Shown in pieces: positions 49,701-59,435 of a stretch of DNA of 64,000 nucleotides. Below the pieces are notes generated by a model. It worked only from the letters and a program-made list of their open reading frames with translations, had not been told where the DNA came from and searched no databases. How positions within the stretch are numbered: the first letter of the stretch is position 1; each line of letters begins with the position of its first letter. Source of the stretch: Daedaleopsis sinensis (taxonomy: Eukaryota; Basidiomycota; Agaricomycetes; Polyporales; Polyporaceae); NCBI GenBank assembly GCA_033807695.1, contig CM066307.1, forward strand, positions 2,232,001 through 2,296,000, in the 5' to 3' direction. Position numbers and translations under genes: made by a program.

Positions 49701-51347
49701 ATGAAGAGTGTCGTCCTTTCATTGGCTGTTGCGCTTGCCAGCGTTGCGCCCTCGTTAGCTGTGTCCACTTGGGGCCAGTGTGGAGTGAGTATCATCCTTT
49801 CGCATCATGTCAACAGAGTTGATTTGACTTATTGAACAGGGCACCGGCTGGACTGGCGACACCGTATGTGTCTCCGGCAGTACCTGCGTCAAGTTGAACG
49901 ACTGTACGCCTTCCTCTAGCTTACTACATGCAGATTCTCGTTGACGTTTTCTTCCTACCCTTCAGACTACTCGCAATGCCAACCCAGCAGCGCGACGACG
50001 ACCGCCAAACCGGCCGGCCCGAGCAACTCCCTCTGCCCGTCTGCGACCACGAAGTTCAAGTTCTTCGGCGTGAACCAGTCCGGCGCCGAGTTCGGTAACA
50101 ACGTCCTCCCCGGCGCTCTCGGTACCGAGTACACTTGGCCGGCGCCGTCCTCGATCGACTACTTCGTCGGGCAGGGTTTCAACTCCTTCCGCGTGCCGTT
50201 CCTCATGGAGCGTGTCAGCCCGCCGACGACGGGTGGCATGACCGGGCCGTTCAACCAGACGTACCTCCAGGGCCTGAAGGACACCGTCAACTACATCACG
50301 GGCAAGGGCGCGTTCGCCATCATTGACCGTGAGTCGTGACACTGGGACTTGAGTCGGTTGGTTGGCTGATTGTGCTGTGTCGTAGCGCACAACTTCATGA
50401 TCTTCAACGGTGCAACGATCTCGAGCACCAGCACGTACGTCTCTCTAGTTCCCAACCTCGGCCATTGGGCTTGTCTGACGATTACTCTTATTGCAGTTTC
50501 CAGGCCTGTGTGTACCGACTTCGGAGGCGCCCTCTGATCTCGTGCTGACATAAATTATCTTCAGGGTGGAAGCAGCTCGCCAACGAATTCGTGAGTATCA
50601 GCAGCGGCTTCTCTGCACGACGAGGCTGACTCCTTGTCCGCAGAAATCCAACGCCAACGTTATCTTCGACCTCCAGAACGAGCCGCACGACATCCCCGCC
50701 CAGACCGTCTTCCAGCTCGTAAGCCCCCCTCTCTCGCTCTCTCGCTCTCTCCGCCCTCTCAAGCGCGCTCACGTCATACCCCTTCTCTGCAGATGCAAGC
50801 CGGCGTGAACGGCGTCCGCTCCGCCGGCGCTACCTCGCAGCTCATCCTCGTCGAGGGCACCTCCTGGACCGGCGCCTGGACCTGGGTGTCCTCAGGCAAC
50901 TCCGCCGCGTTCGGCGCGATCAAGGACCCGAACAACAACGTCGCGATCGAGATGCACCAGTACCTGGACAGCGACGGCTCAGGCACGTCCCCGACGTGCG
51001 TGTCCCCGACGATCGGTGCGGAGCGCCTGCAAGCCGCGACGCAGTGGCTCCAGCAGAACGGGCTCAAGGGCTTCCTGGGCGAGATCGGGGCCGGCTCGAA
51101 CGCGGACTGCATCACGGCGATTCAGGGTGCGCTGTGCTCGATGCAGACGTCCGGCGCGTGGATCGGCGTGGCGTGGTGGGCGGCGGGCCCCTGGTGGGGA
51201 GACGTGAGTAGCGTTTTGGCCTTTGGTCCGCGCGTGGAGTGGATGCTGACGAGCTGGTTGCGGTTGCAGTACTACCAGAGCATCGAGCCCCCGACCGGTG
51301 CTGCCATTGCGGAGATCCTCCCTCAGGCGCTCAAGCCCTTCATCTAA
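49701..51347 (+). CDS. secreted endo-beta-1,4-glucanase, CBM1-GH5
   Basis: Cleaves internal beta-1,4 bonds of cellulose outside the cell. Nine exons (49701-49784, 49840-49903, 49966-50328, 50386-50434, 50497-50507, 50565-50590, 50644-50718, 50793-51203, 51270-51347) sum to 1161 nt, giving 386 aa. Signal peptide MKSVVLSLAVALASVAPSLA, then an N-terminal CBM1 with its cysteines and aromatics (STWGQCGGTGWTG ... YYSQCQP), a short Thr/Pro linker, and the GH5 domain (GH5_5-like). Catalytic acid/base Glu is in FDLQNEPHDI, nucleophile Glu in GFLGEIGAG; HNFMIFNG, EMHQYLDSDGSG and GVAWWAAGPWWGD are also typical. Exon 5 has only 11 nt. CBM1 cellulases are typical of plant-cell-wall-degrading fungi. Confidence 0.95.
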
Positions 51348-51698
51348 ACGACACTATGGTACGGTGTAGCTGTAAGGGAGGATTCGCCAAAATTCGTGAG
51401 GTTGATGTACGTGTGGTGAACCGCGGACCGCGACGTGTCCCGTGTCTTACTTTGGAGAATAAGATGTCTTTGTAGCCTCATCCTTGTTCGCTCGATGGTG
51501 ACTGAATGCGTCTACACGCGCACGCCCTTGCTAAGCCACACATATCGATGTCATGGTTCAATTAGTACACGTATCCTAATATCTACAGTACAGACTAAGA
51601 AACTTCCGCGCATTCCCGTCGGTGGATGTTCCATCCATTGAGAAAGTGCAGCGGATAGCTAGCGTTCGCGCTATCTCCGACACAATATTGTCTTCCCT
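51348..51698. other. convergent 3' intergenic region, cellulase / permease
   Basis: 351 bp between the two stop codons, expected to hold both 3' UTRs and polyadenylation sites. No other feature seen. Confidence 0.4.
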
Positions 51699-54225
51699 TC
51701 ACATCTGCCAAACAGAGTCAGCTCCCGATCTCAGCCAATCGTTGCGTGCCACCCAGCACACTAGTCGCACGCGAGGACTCCTAGTACTCACCAGCCACGC
51801 CCAGAACGCCTCGAACTTGTTCCGCGGCGGGGGCTCGTCGTACGTGTCCGCCTCGATCTCCTTGAGACCGGTGACGAAGTCCATGCGCTCGGGGCGCACG
51901 ACCGGGACGCGGTAGACGCACTTCGCGCCGACGTAGAGCACGGGGAACATCGCGAACGGGATGTAGTTCGTCACGAACGTCTCGGTGCTCCACTGCCCGC
52001 GCAGGAAGACCGTCCAGCCGGAGAACTGCGGAAGCAGAAGAGGGGTGAGCGGCGGCGCGCATGTGGGTAAGGAATGCGAGCAAGTGCAAGTAGGGGATGC
52101 AGGGCGAGAGAGGGGAGAAGGGAAGTGAAGGATACGTACAAAGCAGATGAAGACGCTCATGATCATGGAGTACCAGGCGGCGTAGGGCTGCAGGCGGTTG
52201 TAGTACGGCAGCTTCGTGCGGTCGAACCCTTGTTGCGTGAAGCCCTTGTGGAAGCGGATGTACGTGAGGGAGATGCCGAACCATGTCATGAGGCCGGATA
52301 TGGAAGTCACTGGAGGGGAGAGGGATAGTGCAATCGCAGTCAGTCAATGTCATCACGACTCGAGGGAATGCAGAGCGGGAGACGGGGAGACGGGGGACTT
52401 ACTGTTGACAAACCAGTTGAAGACGCGGCCGGCACCGCTGGAGATACTCATGTAGGCGAGCGCGGCAAAGAGGGCGTTGAAGACGAGTGCTGGGAGCGGG
52501 AGACCGTGCTTCGTCACTTTGGCAAAGAACTTCGGGGCGTTACCCGCGATGGCAAGACTGTCTACAGACAACACGCGTGAAAATGAGTATCGTACAAGAA
52601 ATGGGGTTGGCTTACAGAGTGCGCGAGAGCTTGTGTACAGGTCGCTGGAAGCTGCGGACCACGCGGAAGTCAGGAACGCAGCATTGAGTACCTGGCGAGG
52701 GACTATGAATGACCGTCGCTCGCAAGGGGCCCTGAGGTAGGGCACACTCACAGAGGGTAGACCCGCGATTCCTGCACGTTTGATGGCGATCACGAAGGGC
52801 GACTTGGCAGCGTTAGACGTCTTCAAGTTGAGGTCGCCCTCGGACGAGGGCACAAGCAGACCGATGATGATGACACCGCAAATGTAGAAGAGCAGAATGC
52901 GGATATACACACGCTTGATGGCCTTGGGAAGGTTGCGGCGAGGGTTCTTGGCTTCTCCTGCAGCGATCTGTGAGTGCAGAAGTCAGCCGTGCGAGTCTCG
53001 CTATTCGTTCTAGCAGGTGCCCTGGAATTGGCATGACGTACTGCGACAATCTCAGTTCCGATGAATGAGAACGCGGACTGCTCGAGCACTTGGAACCATC
53101 CCAGGAACCGACCCTCTGCTCCCGAGATACCGTTGAACTGCACAAATGGACCGGGGTTCTTCCAGTAACGGAAGCCAAGTCGGTCATGGCTTGGACCGCC
53201 TCCGAGGTCAAGCACGATTCCCAAAATGATGAGTCCTGTGATCGTAATGACTTTGATCGAGCTAGGAGGGATTGCAAGTGAGCGACGCGATCCGATTCGT
53301 CGATGAAGATAAGTGACCTACGCAAATATGAATTCGCACTCTCCGTAGACACCCGCCCCGAAGAGGTTGATGACGACCACGACTACGAGACACATGGTGA
53401 TCCACACGGCATTGCTCACGTTAACAGTCCAGAAGTTCATGAGCACCGCGGCAGCGCTTAACTCCGTCGGTAGCAAGATTGTCCAGTTGTACCCTGTCAG
53501 GCAAAGCGTCAGTTTAGACAGCACTGCGGACGCATAGTCGCCTCGGACATACAGTAATTCCAACCCTATGTGTAGCGGAAATCTGAGTTAGCGTATCGAT
53601 CACGCCGGAGGGCGAGCTGGACCACGCACCATTGCGAACGACAGTGCGGGGTCCACGAAGCGCCCCGCAAGCTTGATGTGTCCGCCTGGGAGCGGTAGGT
53701 ACGCGATCATCTCTCCGAGGGAGATCTACGATAGAGAGGGATGTCGACATGTTGAGGACGCTCGATGGCTCGGATTAGATTAGATGAGACACGTACCATG
53801 ACACTGTAGCAAACCGTGCCGACGGTCGCGTAGCCAAGCAGGAGACCGACGGGGCCACCCGCAGCCAGCGAAGAAGCTGTGCCTAAGAAAAGCCCAGTTC
53901 CGATGACACCTGCAGCGAGAGATTGAGGTTGGCTCCAGTCGTGGCTCAAGATACGTGAGAGAGGCACGTACCACCAATACTACGAGAGGCCGCGAACGTC
54001 AATCAGTAAGGCGTACAGATGGAGGCCGTAGGATCTGACGGACCTGATCATGGCTATGTGCCTGTTCTTCAACTGCCGTTTCAGCGTAGGACCACCGCTC
54101 AAGCCTTGCGTCGGGCTCGACTGAGACTCTGAATCATAGTCGCGGTCGAGCGGCTTCTCCTGGATGACCGTGTTGGTGTTGGGAGTCTTGGAGCCCGCGT
54201 CGGCGTGCTTGTCCTCGTAGGCCAT
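51699..54225 (-). CDS. amino-acid permease (APC superfamily, YAT type)
   Basis: Proton-coupled amino-acid uptake at the plasma membrane, 12 predicted membrane spans. It starts MAYEDKHADAGSK at 54225. The cytosolic N-terminus leads to LKRQLKNRHIAMISIGG and VIGTGLFLGTASSLAAGGP, the permease signature. Then SLGEMIAYLPLPGGHIKLAG, RFVDPALSFAMGWNYWYNW, ELSAAAVLMNFW, FSFIGTEIVA, GEAKNPRRNLPKAIKRV, SAWSAASSDLYTSSR and ISGLMTWFGISLTYIRFHKG. The last coding exon is minimal: after AFWAWL an 87 nt intron (51791-51705, GTGAGT...GGCAG) is followed by ATG TGA. Without splicing the same stop is reached in frame, adding 29 residues. About 10 introns, most 50-70 nt. Substrate specificity is not predictable. 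Confidence 0.92.
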
Positions 54226-55028
54226 GGTGGAAGTTGAGAGGAGAAAGACCGGAGACTACGTACGTGAGAGCAGAAGCATTATGAGCTGCATTCATCCGCG
54301 CATCTTCGACGTGATCCGGAGGACATGACGCTCGTACGCAGCTGGCGAACCGCCCGCCAAGTTATTTATGGGAAGCAGGTGAACGTTGGCGGTGGCTTCC
54401 CTTATGGCCTGTGCAGGGCCTGTGGGACAGAAGCGTCTAGTATGACATCAGCTGGCATATCTGGGGAAGAGAATGCCAGGTCAAGAGCACGAGTTTCCAT
54501 TTTGTTCATTGGGCGCTGCGAGACGACAGATGAGGATCATGGTATGTCTTTGGCAGTCTGGGTGACTCGCACAATGAATGGCATGACAGCGCTAGCGGGG
54601 TGTCCCCGGCGAGGCTGTATCACTGCTCACGAGCGCGACATATCGGCAGGGCGCACATGTTATGCTAGTAACCCCGTATAGCGTTTTGCAAGCAGGAGCA
54701 GGGTCATACACCACAACCGGCGCTATGTATAAAGGTGCATGTGTCTTCGTTACCCCTTGTCGGTTTGATGTGCAGGCAAACACCTCGACTCGTGGTGACT
54801 TGACCCATGATGCATGACCCTGCAAGAAGAACGAAGAGCATGTGTAAGTACAGATGACTCGCTCAGAACAGAGGTGCTCACCTTTACGAGAGACACGCGT
54901 TTCATGCATTCCGATGTCACTGGACGATCCAGTCAGACCTCCCATGACAGCGGGTCCAGCTATTTGATATTCATGGCCTAGGCTACGTTACCGATATAAG
55001 TGCAGAGGAGATCCAGACTAAGTGTAGG
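54226..55028. other. permease upstream region
   Basis: About 800 bp, no gene recognised; includes the permease promoter. An open frame at 54325-54681 (plus) has no recognisable domain. Confidence 0.4.
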
Positions 55029-55252
55029 GCAGCAAGGAGGGTGTTCGCGTACACCCATCAGTGAGGAGTCAGCAAAACACGATTGAACAATGATCACCTA
55101 CAACGTATAGTCAGTCAAGACGATAGCGCAAGCTTGAAGCTATACCAATAAGGTTGTAGGTGAAGAACATGGTCTACAGGAGCATTAGAGCGATGATAGG
55201 ATATGTGAACGTTTGAACACTTACGAAGACAAACACCATGATATTAGCCATC
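55029..55252 (-). pseudogene. DUF6534 relic (3' fragment), copy F
   Basis: Three pieces match consecutive late exons of the DUF6534 genes, in order. They are a 28 nt exon (55252-55225) reading MANIMVFVF with a GTAAG donor, a start of the next exon reading TMFFTYNLIG, and VYANTLLAA (55053-55029), matching LYANTLLVA of copy E. The segment corresponding to YVAFAVLVTK is lost and stops follow, and earlier exons were not found. Interpreted as a decayed tandem duplicate downstream of copy E. Confidence 0.6.
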
Positions 55253-56110
55253 CTGTGAAGCTCTCTGTCGCCCGTTGCAGTGCGTAGTAAGAGCCCTTGG
55301 AACCCATTACTATCCAATTTTAAGTCGTGACTGCATCCAACCGGGGTCGACTTGAGGAAACAGATTGTGTATTCAGCAGGATCTGTGCATGTGCACGGTA
55401 AACGATACTAGCCTGTCGTTTAAACCGAAGTCAGGAATGCCAAAATCATGAATTGCTACTGCACCGTACAATATGACTTTGCCTGTCAGTCGACTCGTTC
55501 AGATCTATAGGCGAGCTTTCGCAAGGCACGGAGGCTGGAGCTACAACTGGAAGAAGCACGTCGTAGACTGTCGGCGTTGTGCGGCGATTCCGAGGAGGAA
55601 GAGAAAGAAAGCGCCGGTGAGTCGCCGGCGACGCGCGTCTCCGGTCGCTCGGCCCGAGCCGAATCGGCTATATATGTACTTCGGCCGAACCATCCTCGAC
55701 GGCCTGCAAACTTGGATACATAACTCATGCTGAGCAGTAACTCTAAGGTTAGTACTCTATCGTTACAAAGGTACCCCTGAATCTCATTCTGGGTCTCATT
55801 CTAGGCGGAGAGGAGAAGATACCTCATCAGAATGTTATTCATTTTTGGTGGCCGCCACTCTAAGAAGTGACCACCGTGACCGCCTCGGACCTCCTCAGAC
55901 GATCTGAAGGTTGAGTGACACACCAGTGGCAAGAATCCTTTCCCTAGGTATTGCACCAATACTGAGAGTTATTACACCTGACGGTGGTCCCACTCCTCCA
56001 TGACATAACTGTCGACCGCCACCTCTGTAGTGATTTTTATGTCTAGCGCTTCGGCACGCCCGGGGTGACTCGGAGCCTGAGGAACCTACGAGTAGCGGCC
56101 AGTGTCAGAC
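55253..56110. other. intergenic region between DUF6534 relic and copy E
   Basis: No intact gene. It may contain further unrecognisable remains of copy F; a minus-strand Arg/Ser-rich frame at 55486-55728 has no family signature. Confidence 0.4.
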
Positions 56111-58223
56111 TCACGGAGCAGTGTAGCTGCGAGCTTGAGAGCATGTGCCTACCCTCGGGAGCGCGACGCGCTGACTGGCCGTGCCAAACACGATGCTGGT
56201 GCCGTACACTCCGACGTCGGAGGCTTCGATCAGCCCGCCACTTCCTGACAGCGTCTTCCGGGTGTTCAGGCTAGGTCCGAGCAGCGTCTAGTAGGTGTCC
56301 TCGAGAGATTGATGCGAGAGCCCACTCACGCGACAAGGAGAGTGTTTGCGTATACTGTTAGGGAGTACGCATGGGTCAGCGGGGCAACAGAAATTAGCGA
56401 TGGTGCTCTACGCACATTTGGTCACAAGGACGGCGAACGCGACGTAAATGAGATTGTCTGAGTAAAGGACAGTCTATACAATGGATCAAAGCAAGATCAG
56501 GGAGTTGTATAGGTAGAACAAACTTACGAAGAGGAAGGAGAGTATATTGAATATGCTGCGAAGTACACCCGTCAGTGCATACTAGTACCCGCTTGTGAGG
56601 TCTTAGGCACGTACCCAGTCAAAAGCCCTAGACTTCGTTAGCATCCAAAATGCTCAGGCTGACGAAACTGCCTCACCTGTGCTAATCGCATACAAGATCA
56701 AGAGGTCGATGATCGAGTCCGTCCTAGCGATAGAAGGTTAGGTTAGTATTTATCCTGACAATCAGATATGAGCCTGACCGCTTGATCCCAGTACGGCTTC
56801 GATGCAAGGTGATGATGAGCACGCTTGTCAGGAGGAGATCCGCCGTGACGGCCATGGCGGACCCGGTCGAAATAAGCCACTTCGAAGAGACTTCATGTCA
56901 GCATCGACCGGTGCAAGACTTCTCTAGTACCGAGAACTCACTGTCAGGTGTTCGAAACCCCCGAAAGTCGGGATTATGAACCTATAGTTAGAGCGTAAGA
57001 GGATCCTATGGTCAGATATCAATGGTCACGAACGTCTCGATGGTCGCAGCTAAGCAAAGAACAATCAACACGAGTGCGATAAGTACATTGAGTATCACAC
57101 GATGACTCACCAGCGAAAAATGCTTGCAGTGAAAGGAAGTTAGCAAGGAGGATAGGATGACAGAGGTGGTAAACATCACCTAGTTCCCCGATGAGGAGAG
57201 ACATCTGAAACAGCTCATCGTCAACGCGAATCGCTCAACGGATATGTCAGTTAGCTTACCGCCACAAAAACGAGTACCCTGTAGCGGGGTCCAACTAGCA
57301 CGTCGCAGTTGTATCATTCACGAGCGGCATATCGGAAGCAAGGAACGAACCTAGGAAGACACGCCATGCGAAAAAGCTGGGATATTTGAGTGGCTGATTC
57401 ACGAACACGATTAAGATGGTGAGGCAAACCTCTGAGAGACGATAATGATCCCGCCCTGACGCCATAGCATTAGGGAAGTCGAACTACAGGCTGTCACGAC
57501 CAAAGGAGGACTCACGGAACATATCAAGAGAAGCTACTCCGCCAGATTCAGCAAGATATCATCGCAGCACAGCGCATACTCACCTTGATGGACCTGTTGC
57601 AGCAGTCGTAATGGTCGTCAGCCATGTATCATGGGCGATAAGAACGCGGGCCTCAACTCACCAACTTCCGAACAAGAGCGCAGTAGGGTTGAAGTAGTTC
57701 GTCACAAGGTAGAAGTAGCTAGCGGCCGAGAAGTTCAGTGAGAGGAATTCCGGATCCTGAAAGAATATGGCGTTACGCACCAGACATGACAGCAGAGGAC
57801 CATATGAATCGTCTCAAGCAAGCTGCGCAAAATATTAACAAGGCAGGGCAAAACCCCGGCACCGATGATACGCACATTGTGCTAGAGACCTGTCCTCGCA
57901 TGCGGTAAGGCTCTGCATACTCGTCAGGATTTTGAGGGATTGAATCACTCACGACAACTTTCAGCCAGGTCTTGTCGGATGGGAACATTCGGAAGTATCG
58001 ATACGACTGATGCAGAGTCATTCCATACAAGCTGCCAAGGTTCGAGCATCAATACTGCCTGACGGTTGCCGCGAGGACAGTAGAAGTGGGGCAGAACGAC
58101 TGACATGAGACTTAGGAACGTGCCCAACAGTACCGCTCCGAACGTGTTGTCCAGGGCCGGCAGCTTGGGCAGTAGGGCGAGGGGGTTTCCTGACGCAGGT
58201 GCGGACGGACTGGGGAGCGACAT
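56111..58223 (-). CDS. DUF6534 multi-pass membrane protein, copy E
   Basis: Fifth intact DUF6534 gene, about 20 exons, and the best-conserved copy. From the start at 58223: LDNTFGAVLLGTFLSLM (TM1), LYGMTLHQSYRYFRMFPSD, a 14 nt exon (57889-57876), LLETIHMVLCCHVW, YFYLVTNYFNPTALLFGSW, a 10 nt exon (57593-57584), GGIIIVSQSFFAWRVFLVG, RYRVLVFVA, MSLLIGELG, 12 and 16 nt exons (57122-57111, 57049-57034), TFIIPTFGGFEHLT, WLISTGSAMAVTADLLL with LHRSRTGIKR, TDSIIDLLILYAISTG, IFNILSFLF, TVLYSDNLIYVAFAVLVTK, LYANTLLVALNTRKTL, and a short tail ending RSYTAP. All joins keep frame with GT-AG introns. It lies about 25 kb from copy D. Confidence 0.88.
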
Positions 58224-59435
58224 GACGGTGACTGAGAAGACGCGGGACGTGGATACAGGGGTGCTGGAGAAGGAGGTTCTGGGCAGTTGGATGCCGCTTG
58301 ACGGGCGTACATAGAAGGCCAGTGGCCCCGAAGACTCCGATGGGAAGCACGAGTGGCTAGTGCTTCGTTTGATGCGCCGGTAGACCAGCGGCATATGAGT
58401 TTCGGAAGGTGCGTATGTGGATGCATGGGTAGTGGCGAGCAACACACGAAGATGCCATCTAGACTAGGATCAAATTGCCACTTGGAGTCTGAGCAGTGGG
58501 AGGTGGAGATACTGATGTGCGTTTATCTGCCGTTGACCTGTCTCCGTTCCCGAAGGTCGACGTGGATCAGGACAGATAGAGCACATGCGATGGTGCTCAC
58601 TGATACGTTGGCTAGCTAGATACAGGACGTACTAGCAGAGACGCAAACGTTTGAACGGTCGATCACATCGCCGAGTGGTTTTTGTAAGCGCGACGCCGAA
58701 TTGAGCGCCTTAGACTTCTGAGTGATCTGACGGATGGGATCACTTTCCCTGGGGGCTCTGCCTACATATTAGCAGGTAAATATAAGCAGGCTATCTTATG
58801 GGTGCGGATCACTTACGGATTGCGATGAATAAGTATGCTGAACCGTGAAACGTTCCGACACCCACAGGTGAATCTTGAGGCCGATTTGAAGACGGGAACT
58901 CTCCGGAACTTCCACTGCGTGTAGGAGCTTTTGGGCGGAGTTGCATTGCTGCGTTCTGCCTGAAGAGTGTGGGATTGTACAAGAAAGTAGTAGTCGGTCA
59001 AGGAAAACTATGCATCATAGAGGAGCGCTGGCAAGAACTTTGGCGCGCGTTTGGCGCGTACTTACCGATTCGGCCCGTCGAACCGTTTGATCACGAGTTG
59101 AACTCGAGTTGTGAATCCTGTCAAACCGCAGGCTCCTTCCCACCCGCACGCTTCGAGTTGAGGGGCTATATCTTAGAGGGAGGATCAGGTGGAATCCAGG
59201 AGGAGCGAACACAGGCGAGAATACACAAGCGCTAGACCAGGCTAGATCACGTGCTAAGTTTGTTCCCCTCAACTCTCAGCGACGGCTGGCACCAAATATT
59301 GGTAAATAACGGAGGAACGGCCCACAAACGCCCACACCTTCCCCATGTAGTAGGCGGAAACGGCGTGGAATAAAGATTTCATGAGCCTCGCTTCGGAGAA
59401 ATATACTCTCTGCCGCCATATGCATCTCTGCCGTC
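58224..59435. other. intergenic region between divergent copy E and DUF6589 gene
   Basis: About 1.2 kb without a recognised gene or repeat. It must hold the promoters of both neighbours. Confidence 0.4.
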
